From: Pararhodobacter sp.
Lineage (GTDB): Bacteria > Pseudomonadota > Alphaproteobacteria > Rhodobacterales > Rhodobacteraceae
DNA length: 64,000 nucleotides
Direction: 5' to 3'
NCBI GenBank assembly: GCA_020832545.1
Contig: JAFIEK010000011.1
Coordinates: 50,381 to 114,380, forward strand
In this document: one piece after another, positions 47,902 through 56,105 of the stretch
Layout: each line of letters begins with the position of its first letter
Position numbering within the stretch: the stretch's first letter is position 1
Program-made: the position numbers and the translations under genes
The notes under the pieces: model-generated
The model's database searches: none
Told to the model about the DNA's origin: nothing
Seen by the model: the letters and a program-made list of their open reading frames with translations, nothing else

Positions 47902-48707
47902 CCGCGCCAGCCAAGGCGCACCGCAAGACTGACAGCAGCGTAAACCGCAAACCCTGTCGGATCGCGCAGCGCCAGTGCCAGCACCCTGCGGGCAGAGGGG
48001 CGGGCGGTGTCGCCATTGGCCAGCAGCGCCGGATAGAGCCGCGCAATCTCGGCCACGCCCTGATCCTGCCGCCGCCGCACCCGCACCAACCGTGAAAACC
48101 CTTCGACCATCGGCCATTGATAGGCGGCGGGCACCTGAACGCGCTCAACAGGCGCGAAGTTTAGCCGCACAAAGGTGTCGTCGGAAATGATGGCAGGGAA
48201 CGCCCCCCAGCGCGCGCGCCCTGCCGCATTGACTGCATAAATGCCAAAGCCCGGCACGCCCTGCGTCATGAAGGGCAAGTGGCACCAGAAGCGGGCATAG
48301 GCGCGGGTGAGCGCGCTTTGCGCCCGCGCAACCACCGGGTGGCCCGAGGCATAGCGCGGCGCTTCGCAGGTCAGGGCCTGCGCGATCTGCCCCAAAAGCG
48401 CGGGCGTGACGGTCACATCTGCATCCAGATAGGCGCGGACGGGATGGCGGGCCGCGGCATCGCCTGCATCCAGCGCGCCGGGCTTGCCAAGCGCCGGAAG
48501 CTCCAAAACCTCAAGCGCCCAGCCTTTTGCCGTGAAAGCGGGCGCATGGGCGCGGGCGCGCGTGGCGGTGTCATCAGTGCAGCCATTGGCCACCACCACC
48601 ACCTGCAAACCCACCCCGGTGTCAGTGCCATGCACGGCGCGCAGGCAGGCGTCGATATACTTGGCTTCATTGCAGGCGGGAACAATCACGCTGAGCGCGG
48701 GCGTCAT
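47874..48707 (-). CDS. Family 2 glycosyltransferase (277 aa)
   Basis: A GT-A transferase with the N-terminal ALSVIVPACNEAKYIDACL, the LDADVTVTPALL metal-binding region and a SDDTFVRLNF acceptor loop. The short length and the single C-terminal hydrophobic stretch suggest a peripheral membrane enzyme. It overlaps the upstream GH-like gene by ATGA and converges with the GT4 gene, overlapping by 28 bases. Its sugar substrate cannot be told from sequence. Confidence 0.87.
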   Translation of the reverse strand: MTPALSVIVPACNEAKYIDACLRAVHGTDTGVGLQVVVVANGCTDDTATRARAHAPAFTAKGWALEVLELPALGKPGALDAGDAAARHPVRAYLDADVTVTPALLGQIAQALTCEAPRYASGHPVVARAQSALTRAYARFWCHLPFMTQGVPGFGIYAVNAAGRARWGAFPAIISDDTFVRLNFAPVERVQVPAAYQWPMVEGFSRLVRVRRRQDQGVAEIARLYPALLANGDTARPSARRVLALALRDPTGFAVYAAVSLAVRLGWRGQSGWVRGR

Positions 48708-50401
48708 GGCGCTGTGACGTCCATCAGCGCGTCCCAGCGGGGGTTGTCATCATCGACATGGCGCAGCGCGCCCCAGCTTCCCCAGATGGAGGGCAGGCCA
48801 ATATCGACGAAGGCGTTGAAGGGCGCTTCGGTCAGCGCCTGCCAGCCCGGCACGAACTCGCGGTAAAGATCTGCCATTTGCGGACTGTGGTTGAATGCGA
48901 TGACAAAATCCACCAGGTCACTGTCGTCATGGCGGTTGGTGGGGACAATCACATGCGTGCCGCCTTCATACATGACCATCGTCAGACCGTGCTGTTGCGC
49001 GACCTGCGCATGATAGGGCAGGATTTCATCCAGCCCCTGGCGCACAGTTCCGGCCCTGTCGCCCGAGACCGAACCATCCAGCAATTCCCGCGCCGCCAGA
49101 TCCAGCGCCAGATCGAAGCGATGGGCGGCAATATGCCCCTCGCGTTCGTCAGCGGGCAGCGCCTGCGCCGCCGCCTCGGCTTGCGCGCGGCTTTGGGCCA
49201 GCCAGTCATCGACCATTGGCTGGCGCTCATCGGCATGCAGGCCGCCACCGAAATAGCCGGTCACGGCATAGACATCGAAACTCTCATAAGGCGGGCGGTT
49301 GCCCGGGCTTTCGGCCTGCCAGAGCGGAGCATGCAGGATATCCTGCTCCAGCCCGATCCAGCCGGTCTGGACCGACAGCACCCGCACCAGCCGCTCAGGC
49401 TGTTCGGCAAAGACCTCATTCCAGATCTGCACCATTTCAAGTGCGCGCAGAGCGTAGAACTGCACCCATCCCCATTCGCGCCCACCCCACCTTGCACGGG
49501 CGGCCTGTTCGGCCCAGTCTGCCTGCGCGAACTGCCAGTTCCAGACCTCGTTCGACAGCTCGATCCAGGCGCGCAGGTCCGGGCGCAGCCCTTCATGGAC
49601 CATTTCAGCAAAGCGGCGCATGTAGTCGTCGCTGGCGCCGTGCGGCAGGTTGAACCAGGGCTCGGCGCCGGTCAGATTTGCCAGTTCCAGCATGATCTCA
49701 AGCGGTGCGCCGTGTGTGCTCCAGGTGTAATCGCTCAGGCGCGGACGGTCCGGCCATTCGCCCTGATCGGAATCATTGGTCGTCATCCAGTCCATGAAGC
49801 GCAGGGTCTCGGCGTCATGGATGTGGGCCAGCCAGTCCGGGTTAAAGATCTCTCCGGCGTCAAAGCGCTCCAGATGGCGTTCATGCACCACCGTCAGGTT
49901 ACGCAGATCACCGCGCTGAATGCCGATGAGCACCGGCCCCTTGCCCGGCTCAAAGTCAAAGGTCGCGGCGTTGCGCTGGTAGCGGACATTGTTTGCGGCA
50001 CCGCGAAAGGCCGGATAGGCTGACCCTTCCCACCGCGCATGATAGCGCCCACTGAGCGAGGTCATGTCGGCGGGCAGATCGGTCAGGATCAGTGTACCGA
50101 TCTGCGACAGGCTGGTGGGCATCCGGACAATCCAGCCATCCTCATCCAGATAGCCGCCCTCGCGCAGCCAGTCGATATCACGCCCGCCCCACTGGCCCGG
50201 CAAATGGCCCATCCATTCCCGCGCGGTGCGCATCTGATCGATGAAAGGAACCTGCGTACTGAAATCAGACAGCGCGTTCAGGCCGAAGGCCAGATTGCGC
50301 CGCCCCTCGCGGGCCTCGAACCCGGTGTGTACCTGAACCTCAGATTGCGCCGGAGCGACACCCGCGAGCGCGGAGATCAGAAGAAGTGCGATCAACCTCA
50401 T
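48704..50401 (-). CDS. Exported glycoside-hydrolase-like protein (clan GH-A features)
   Basis: A 565-aa protein with a Sec signal peptide (MRLIALLLISALAGVAPAQS). The middle contains a barrel-like pattern with DLRAWIELSNEVWNW, where Glu285 sits in the NE pair typical of clan GH-A acid/base residues. A later VMYEGGTHV has Glu479 at the place of a nucleophile. I infer a periplasmic polysaccharide hydrolase that could trim or edit the exopolysaccharide; no named GH family is assigned. The ATG at 50401 overlaps the upstream SGNH-like gene (ATGA), so they are coupled. Confidence 0.7.
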   Translation of the reverse strand: MRLIALLLISALAGVAPAQSEVQVHTGFEAREGRRNLAFGLNALSDFSTQVPFIDQMRTAREWMGHLPGQWGGRDIDWLREGGYLDEDGWIVRMPTSLSQIGTLILTDLPADMTSLSGRYHARWEGSAYPAFRGAANNVRYQRNAATFDFEPGKGPVLIGIQRGDLRNLTVVHERHLERFDAGEIFNPDWLAHIHDAETLRFMDWMTTNDSDQGEWPDRPRLSDYTWSTHGAPLEIMLELANLTGAEPWFNLPHGASDDYMRRFAEMVHEGLRPDLRAWIELSNEVWNWQFAQADWAEQAARARWGGREWGWVQFYALRALEMVQIWNEVFAEQPERLVRVLSVQTGWIGLEQDILHAPLWQAESPGNRPPYESFDVYAVTGYFGGGLHADERQPMVDDWLAQSRAQAEAAAQALPADEREGHIAAHRFDLALDLAARELLDGSVSGDRAGTVRQGLDEILPYHAQVAQQHGLTMVMYEGGTHVIVPTNRHDDSDLVDFVIAFNHSPQMADLYREFVPGWQALTEAPFNAFVDIGLPSIWGSWGALRHVDDDNPRWDALMDVTAP

Positions 50402-51357
50402 GTGCCCGGCTCCACAGCCAGGCCGGTATAGGGGGTGGTGCGCACCACGTCCCACACCACCTGTTGCATCAGTTGCGCGGCTTCGGTGGACGGGGCGATG
50501 GCGGCTGTGCCATCGGCGCGTAAAAGTTCATGCGGTAACCCGGCGACGGGCTGATGGTAGAGCACCGCGAAATGGGTCAGCGCCACCAGATAATTGCCAA
50601 TATCGTTCAGGTGGATCGGATCCAGCGTACCATCTTCATTGCGCGCAAAGAGGTCGGTTTCATTGGCCAGCCCCTCGACGCCGCCGCGCTCTTCAAGCGC
50701 GCGGGCAAAGGCGGCCATCACGCGGCCCGCCGGGATCAGATGCACCGGACCAAGCTCCTTGTCTGCCCAGCTTTGTGCCAGCACCCGCCCCTTCCACAAC
50801 GCACCGGGGTCAGAATCCAGACGCCCAAGCCAGACGTCGCGATCTTCGCGCGCATGCCATGTCTCATAGAGATAGAGCCGCACATCCCCCCGCGCGTCAC
50901 GCGCGGCGCGGGCCCATTTGCGGAAATAGGTGGGGCTGTCGTGGTAGCGGATGGCGTCGCGCAGCTCAACCATTTCGGTCAGGATCACCGCGTCATACGC
51001 GCCGCTGGCCAGCGCCTCGCGGGCCGGGCGAAAGGCGGGGTGATTGTTTTCAGACTCGAAGCCGCGGATCTCGACATCTGGATGCCAATGCTCCCGCAAC
51101 GAGGCACCCCATCCCATCTGGCTGGCATGGGTATGGCCCTGATACCCGGCCACTTGTGCCAGTTGAGTCAGCATCGCGGGCATGTCGCGTCCGACAAGGC
51201 TGTGGCCCAGATGATAGACCCGCAGCGCCCCCGGCGGCGGCGGCAGGTCAGGCGCGTTTGGGGTGACAACGGGCGCGCGGGTGAACCAGTGCACCCCGCC
51301 TGCCAGACCAGCCAGAACCAGCAGCCCGGCCAGCGCAAGAACCGCCAGATTATTCAT
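50398..51357 (-). CDS. Membrane-anchored SGNH-hydrolase-like protein
   Basis: A 319-aa protein with an N-terminal hydrophobic anchor (residues 3-22) and a periplasmic domain. Motifs consistent with an SGNH esterase are YHLGHSLVG with Ser53 and a C-terminal LDPIHLNDIGNYL carrying an Asp-x-x-His pair. Such enzymes often add or remove acetyl groups on exported polysaccharide. It is the first gene of a coupled pair with the GH-like gene and is divergent from a GT4-like gene. Confidence 0.65.
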   Translation of the reverse strand: MNNLAVLALAGLLVLAGLAGGVHWFTRAPVVTPNAPDLPPPPGALRVYHLGHSLVGRDMPAMLTQLAQVAGYQGHTHASQMGWGASLREHWHPDVEIRGFESENNHPAFRPAREALASGAYDAVILTEMVELRDAIRYHDSPTYFRKWARAARDARGDVRLYLYETWHAREDRDVWLGRLDSDPGALWKGRVLAQSWADKELGPVHLIPAGRVMAAFARALEERGGVEGLANETDLFARNEDGTLDPIHLNDIGNYLVALTHFAVLYHQPVAGLPHELLRADGTAAIAPSTEAAQLMQQVVWDVVRTTPYTGLAVEPGT

Positions 51358-51423
51358 TAAGGGCCCAAGTGGATAGAATACATCTCATGATGAGAAGTTT
51401 TGGATGGACTTTTCACCTTAATC

Positions 51424-51456
51424 CACCCCTTTGTCGGGGTGCCCTGTGTTTTTTTT
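51424..51456 (+). terminator. Hairpin and T8 run in the leader of the next glycosyltransferase gene
   Basis: CACCCC (51424-51429) pairs with GGGGTG (51436-51441) around a six-base loop. Eight T follow at 51449-51456, seven bases past the stem. The structure lies only 17 bases before the start codon of the downstream gene, so it could act as an attenuator. The stem-to-T distance is longer than in standard intrinsic terminators. Confidence 0.4.
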
Positions 51457-51473
51457 GGTGATTCGCGTACATT

Positions 51474-52649
51474 ATGCCTGCGCTTTTGATGCTTTCACCT
51501 GCCCCGCTGATCGAAACCTCGGGGCGTGAGGTGATCCTTGACGTGAATTTCGTCGAGGAGATGAAGCTTCTTTGCCAGTTCTGGCCCGGTCGGGTTGTGT
51601 GTATCCTGCGCCGGGGGGCTGACCAGATCGCGCACGGCGTGCGCTACAGCCCGCGTCGGCTGGGGTTCCATCTTGTTGTGCTGGACCCGGATGCGCCACT
51701 GCCGGAACTGCTGATCGAAGAGGCGGCGCTGGTCTATTGCGCGGCCGATGATCTGCGTGCCTTGCGTCTCCCTGACCAGATGCGTGGGCGGCCCACACGG
51801 CTGGTCTTCACGCTGGAAGGCCCGCCCCGTCAGCGACTGAGCAAGGTGCTGTCTGACCGGCAACGGCCAGTTGTGGCCCGGCTTCGGACCGCGCTGGGGT
51901 TGCTGCGGTATGAACACGCGTTGCGTGCGGCACTGCGCGCGGCGGATGGTGTGCATTTCAACGGCTTTCCAGCGCAACAGGCATATCGGCGGCTCAACCG
52001 GGCCAGCCTGATGTATCTGGACAACCGCATCCGGACGCCGATGCTGGCCCGCGCCGCCGACCAGCAGGTCCGGGCTGACCTCCTGCGCACCGGGGCGCCG
52101 TTGCGGCTGATTCATATGGGTCCGTTCGAGATGGCCTCAGGCGTGCTGGATCTGTTGCAGGCGGCCTATCTGCTGAAGCTGCGGGGCGTTGCCTTCACGC
52201 TGGAACTGTTCGGCAACGGCTCGCTGGACGGTCGTCTGCGCGACGGGATCGCTGCGCTGGGCATGGACGACAGGGTGACGCTGGCGGGTAATCCGGGGTT
52301 CGGGGCTGCGCTGGCGCCGCATCTGCGCAAGGGGGCAGATCTGCTGCTCTCGGCTCGCCGTGCGGATGATCCGGACCCGGTATATCTGGAGGCGATGGGC
52401 TGCGGCGTGCCGGTTCTGGGCTATGCCAATGGAATGTGGCGCAGGCTGCACGCGGAGTCCGGCGGTGGCTGGCTGTGTCGCAGCGGCAGTGTCGCTGCGC
52501 TGTCCAGCACCCTTGCACTGCTGGATACGGACCGCGAGGCGATTATCCGCGCCTCATCGCGCGCGCTTTCCTATGCGCGCGGGCACACCTTTGAATCGGT
52601 CTTTTCCCGGCGTATGTCGCATCTGCGCGAGATTGCGCGCCTAGATTAG
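51474..52649 (+). CDS. GT-B fold glycosyltransferase (GT4-like, 391 aa)
   Basis: A plausible exopolysaccharide glycosyltransferase. The C-terminal half has the GT4 donor-site pattern: LIHMGPFEMASGVLDLLQAA, FTLELFGNGSLDGRLRD, and DPDPVYLEAMGCGVPVLGY near the E-x7 region. The N-terminal half is divergent from characterised GT4s. No strong ribosome-binding site is seen (GGTGA, 13 bases upstream). It is divergent from the SGNH-like gene and marks the right end of the polysaccharide locus. Confidence 0.78.
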   Translation: MPALLMLSPAPLIETSGREVILDVNFVEEMKLLCQFWPGRVVCILRRGADQIAHGVRYSPRRLGFHLVVLDPDAPLPELLIEEAALVYCAADDLRALRLPDQMRGRPTRLVFTLEGPPRQRLSKVLSDRQRPVVARLRTALGLLRYEHALRAALRAADGVHFNGFPAQQAYRRLNRASLMYLDNRIRTPMLARAADQQVRADLLRTGAPLRLIHMGPFEMASGVLDLLQAAYLLKLRGVAFTLELFGNGSLDGRLRDGIAALGMDDRVTLAGNPGFGAALAPHLRKGADLLLSARRADDPDPVYLEAMGCGVPVLGYANGMWRRLHAESGGGWLCRSGSVAALSSTLALLDTDREAIIRASSRALSYARGHTFESVFSRRMSHLREIARLD

Positions 52650-52671
52650 CGCAAGGCCCGCAAGCCATGCA

Positions 52672-53340
52672 TCAAGAAGTGCGCAGGGGCGGGCTGAGCG
52701 CGCGCAGGATACCCGGCAGGGCGGCAAAATCGTCAAATGCATGGGCATGCGCAATCACTTCAGGCGGGGTTTTTCGATAGCCGCGCGTGAACAGCGCAAA
52801 CGGTACGCCTGCGGCCTGCGCGGTGGCGGCATCCACTTCGCTGTCACCGACAAAGACCACCGCGCTGTCGCCACCCAGCGCAGCGATGGCAGCGTGCAGC
52901 GGTGCCGGATCTGGCTTGATCACGGGCAGAGTGTCGCCACCAATCACGGCCTCGAACAGCCCGGCAAGGCCGAAATGCGCCAGCACCGTGTGGGTGGGCG
53001 CGCTGGGTTTGTTGGTGCAGATCGCCATGCGACAGCCTGCCGTGCGCAGGCTCTCAAGCGCCGCCTCTACGCCGGGATACACCCGCGTCAGGGCGTGCGC
53101 AGTCTCGTACTTGCCCAGAAAATTCTGATGCATCCGTGCGGTGCGGTCAGGGTTGTTGCTGCCCGCACCGGCGCGTTCCAGCCGCTCAACAAAGACCCGC
53201 GCGCCATTGCCGATGAAGCTGCGCGACTGCGCCTCGGTAACGGGCGCCAGCCCCTCGGCGGCCAGCACTGCATTGCCGGCGGCATGGATATCCGGCGCAC
53301 TGTCGATCAGCGTGCCGTCCAGATCAAAGATAACGCGCAT
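52672..53340 (-). CDS. gph: Phosphoglycolate phosphatase (HAD family)
   Basis: Dephosphorylates 2-phosphoglycolate formed in DNA repair or by Rubisco oxygenation. The 222-aa HAD protein has the catalytic FDLDGTLIDSAPD (Asp6 nucleophile), CTNKPS (motif II) and VFVGDSEVDAATAQAAG (motif IV). The small helical cap and family length fit Gph. It is a single gene converging with the GT4-like gene. Confidence 0.88.
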   Translation of the reverse strand: MRVIFDLDGTLIDSAPDIHAAGNAVLAAEGLAPVTEAQSRSFIGNGARVFVERLERAGAGSNNPDRTARMHQNFLGKYETAHALTRVYPGVEAALESLRTAGCRMAICTNKPSAPTHTVLAHFGLAGLFEAVIGGDTLPVIKPDPAPLHAAIAALGGDSAVVFVGDSEVDAATAQAAGVPFALFTRGYRKTPPEVIAHAHAFDDFAALPGILRALSPPLRTS

Positions 53341-53414
53341 AATTCCCCCTTGCCGGTTTTATATGCGCAGTTGGCCGGGCCGGGCAGTGGTGTCAAGGCA
53401 CGTGGCGTGAGCGA

Positions 53415-54668
53415 TCACGCTGGCAGCGCATTCATCGCGCGCTCGCGCACAGGCAGATGCACGATGGCCGAAAACGCCCCGACGCCCACGCCGACCCACC
53501 AGACAAGCGTGTAGTCGCCGTGCAGATCATAGAGTCTGCCACCCAGCCAGACGCCCAGAAAGCTGCCCAGCTGGTGGCTGAAGAACACGATGCCATAAAG
53601 CGTGCCCATGTAGCGCAACCCGTAGATATGCGCGATCAGGCCCGAGGTCAGCGGCACAGTTGCCAGCCACAGCGACCCCATGAGAACCGAGAAGATCAGA
53701 ACCGAGGCCGGGGTGATCGGCAGCAGAATGAAAGCCCCGGCCACAAAGGTGCGCGCGGTGTAGATGCCCGCCAGCAGATACTTCTTGGACCATCGCTTGC
53801 CCGCCCATGCCGCCGCCAGAGTGCCACCGATATTGGCCAGTCCGATCACCGAGATCGCCACCGCCCCCAGAGCCGAAGTTGTGGAAATGCCGATCCCGGC
53901 CAGAAACCCGGTCTGGTCAATGGGGCCGCACATCTCAGTCACCATGGCGGGGAAATGCGCGGTGACAAAGGCAAGCTGATAGCCGCAGGAGAAAAAGCCA
54001 AGAAAAATCAGCGTGAAAGAGGGGTCGCGAAACGCCTGCCGCAGCGCCTGACCCATCGATTGTTCAAGCTCGGCGCGGCTGGCCATCGCCGGGCTGCGCA
54101 TCATCGGCAGCGCGAACAGCGACAAAAGGATACCGGCGGCAAAGATCAGGAAGACAGTTTGCCAACTGTAAAAGCCCAGCAGGATCTCGGCCAGCGGTGC
54201 GCCGATCACCTGCCCGGCGGAACCGGCAGCGGTGGCGATGCCCAGCGCGAGGCTGCGGTTCTCATCCGAGGCCGCGCGGCCAACCACAGCCAGAATCACG
54301 CCAAAGCCGGTGCCCGCCACGCCAAAGCCCACCAGGATCTCCAGCAGCTGATGCGCGCCGGGCGTGACGGCAAAGGATGACAGCACCAGCCCGACCGCAT
54401 AGAGCAGCGCCCCCGCCACAATGGCGCGGCGATCGCCGAATTTCTCGGCGATCGCGCCAAAGATCGGTTGGCCGATGCCCCAGGCGAGGTTCTGGATGGC
54501 GATGGCCAGCGAGAACTCAGCGCGTAGCCAGCCGAATTCTTCGGCGATGGGGATCTGAAACACGCCGAATGAGGCCCGAATCGCAAAGCTGATCAGGATG
54601 ATCACGCAGCCGCCGATCAGAACCGGCGTGAGAATCGGGGCATGGCGAACAGGGGCAACGGCGGTCAT
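53415..54668 (-). CDS. Major facilitator superfamily transporter
   Basis: The 417-aa protein has 12 predicted membrane segments and the loop motif EKFGDRRAIVAGAL (motif A-like) between segments 2 and 3. It resembles the oxalate/formate-antiporter-like MFS group, but the substrate is unknown. I chose the ATG at 54668 (MTAVAPVRH); an earlier in-frame ATG would run into the hairpin repeat. It is transcribed leftward, preceded by a hairpin-rich intergenic element. Confidence 0.85.
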   Translation of the reverse strand: MTAVAPVRHAPILTPVLIGGCVIILISFAIRASFGVFQIPIAEEFGWLRAEFSLAIAIQNLAWGIGQPIFGAIAEKFGDRRAIVAGALLYAVGLVLSSFAVTPGAHQLLEILVGFGVAGTGFGVILAVVGRAASDENRSLALGIATAAGSAGQVIGAPLAEILLGFYSWQTVFLIFAAGILLSLFALPMMRSPAMASRAELEQSMGQALRQAFRDPSFTLIFLGFFSCGYQLAFVTAHFPAMVTEMCGPIDQTGFLAGIGISTTSALGAVAISVIGLANIGGTLAAAWAGKRWSKKYLLAGIYTARTFVAGAFILLPITPASVLIFSVLMGSLWLATVPLTSGLIAHIYGLRYMGTLYGIVFFSHQLGSFLGVWLGGRLYDLHGDYTLVWWVGVGVGAFSAIVHLPVRERAMNALPA

Positions 54669-54683
54669 GGCGGGTTCCGTCAC

Positions 54684-54745
54684 AAGGGGGCGCCGCCCCC
54701 TCTGGCCTTCGGCCATTCACCCCCGGCGTATTTGAGGCAAGATGA
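54684..54745. repeat. Double-hairpin intergenic element, repeat-like
   Basis: AGGGGGC pairs with GCCCCCT around GCC (54685-54701) and TGGCC pairs with GGCCA around TTC (54703-54715). They are followed by CACCCCCGGCGTATTTGAGG and a purine-rich tail. The form resembles hairpin repeats I know from Rhodobacterales intergenic regions; only this copy with the full tail occurs in the window. Confidence 0.45.
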
Positions 54746-54803
54746 AAGAGCGCGAGCTTAACCTGTTCAATTTTCTATCAGCGTCAAGTGAGAATTCACT
54801 CAC

Positions 54804-54830
54804 CAGCCTTAACGCGGCAGCCTTAACGCG
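54804..54830. repeat. Tandem 13-bp repeat at the end of the AhpD-like gene
   Basis: CAGCCTTAACGCG occurs twice, at 54804-54816 and 54818-54830, one base apart. The right-hand copy holds the stop codon region of the AhpD-like gene, and the left copy duplicates it just beyond. It looks like a short local slippage duplication. Confidence 0.7.
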
Positions 54831-55386
54831 CCTGTGCGTGGTATTCGGCGTTCGGCTCCATCCCCGTGGCCGAGGCGACGCGGTTGGACATGTTGAAAAA
54901 GCCGACGACCGAGGCGATGTCCCAGATATCGCGGTCGGTGAAGCCCTCGGCCCGCAGGGCGTCACGGTCAGCCTCGGTGATCTCGGCGCTGGCCTTGGTG
55001 GCTTTCTCGGCGAAGGTCAGCATGGCGGTTTGGCGGCGGTCCAGCCCGGCTGCGCGCCAGTTCATCACCATCGCCTCGCCCAGCGCCGGGTCGCCCGACA
55101 GGGCGCGCACCGCCGCACCATGTGCGACCTGGCAATACCAGCAGCGGTTGATCGACGAGACCACCACCGCGATCATTTCGCGTTCCAGCTTGCTCAGCGC
55201 GCTGTCGCCCAGCATGAGATCGTTATACATGGCGGTAAAAGCGTTCAGTTTGACCGGGTCAAAGGCATAGGCGCGCAGCACATTCGGTACCATGCCCAGC
55301 TTTTCCTGACAGATGTCAAAATAGCGCGCGGTGGCCTCAGGCAGCGGGTCGGCGGCGGGCAGATTCAGGGCGGTTGGCAGGGTCAT
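54823..55386 (-). CDS. AhpD/carboxymuconolactone decarboxylase-like peroxidase-related protein
   Basis: The 187-aa protein has the AhpD-type active-site pattern CWYCQVAH (C-x2-C with the following histidine) near residue 87, and the flanking alpha-helical fold including FFNMSNRVASATGMEPN. This group (peroxidase-related enzyme) probably uses the redox pair in peroxide or alkylhydroperoxide metabolism. I chose the ATG at 55386 (MTLPTALNLP), which overlaps the GNAT stop by four bases. It is the last gene of a three-gene unit with CinA-like and GNAT. Confidence 0.85.
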   Translation of the reverse strand: MTLPTALNLPAADPLPEATARYFDICQEKLGMVPNVLRAYAFDPVKLNAFTAMYNDLMLGDSALSKLEREMIAVVVSSINRCWYCQVAHGAAVRALSGDPALGEAMVMNWRAAGLDRRQTAMLTFAEKATKASAEITEADRDALRAEGFTDRDIWDIASVVGFFNMSNRVASATGMEPNAEYHAQAR

Positions 55387-56105
55387 GGCTGGGCCTTTGC
55401 GTGCTGACGGTAATGATAGCGCCCAGCCTCGGCCATGTTCAGTGAACTGTAAAGGGCGCGCGCGGCGATGTTGCGCTCGGTCACGGCCAGTGCAACCCAT
55501 TCTGCACCTTGCCCCTGCGCCCAATCGGCGATGCCGCGCATCATGTGGCGGGCCACGCCCCGGCGGCGAAAGTCCGGCACCACCTCAAGCGCGTGCAGCA
55601 TGGCGATACCGTCGTGCACGGCGGCAAAGCCCACCCCGGCGGCGCGGTTCTGAATACGAGCGATAAAGGCGTTACGGGGCGCACCGGCGCGGGCCATCAC
55701 CGCCAGTCGCGCCGGGCCGATCCCGGCATCCGCCCATAGCTGGCGCTGGATCGCCAGCGGAGGCCAGCATGACAAGAGCGAGACCGGGCGCGGCACAGCG
55801 GCTAAATCAGCGATGGGAGCGGCGTAGAACAATGTGGGATCGACGATGCCATAGCCGCGCACGGCCAGCGCGGCGTCGAGTTCAGGCTGATCGAGGAGCA
55901 TGAAAAGCGGTGTCTGGCCCCGCGCGCGCATCGCCGCTTCAGCCGCAGCGATCTGCGCGCCGTCTGCCGTGCCATCCAGCGTTGCGGCGCTGACGCGTTT
56001 GCCGCCGCCCTGCCCGTCACGCAGGGTAAAGGGGCCGCAGACGTGGCGCGCGGCGGGGGGCCATGTGCCTTCCAGCGCGGCGTGCAGGGCTGTCACGGAC
56101 AGCAT
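55383..56105 (-). CDS. GNAT-family N-acetyltransferase
   Basis: The 240-aa protein has a C-terminal GNAT domain: ALEVVPDFRRRGVARHMMRG is the acetyl-CoA loop (motif A) and ALAVTERNIAARALYSSLNM is motif B. The N-terminal half is less conserved. The substrate is unknown. It overlaps the AhpD-like gene by ATGA and the CinA-like gene by one base (TGATG), so the three genes are coupled. Confidence 0.86.
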   Translation of the reverse strand: MLSVTALHAALEGTWPPAARHVCGPFTLRDGQGGGKRVSAATLDGTADGAQIAAAEAAMRARGQTPLFMLLDQPELDAALAVRGYGIVDPTLFYAAPIADLAAVPRPVSLLSCWPPLAIQRQLWADAGIGPARLAVMARAGAPRNAFIARIQNRAAGVGFAAVHDGIAMLHALEVVPDFRRRGVARHMMRGIADWAQGQGAEWVALAVTERNIAARALYSSLNMAEAGRYHYRQHAKAQP

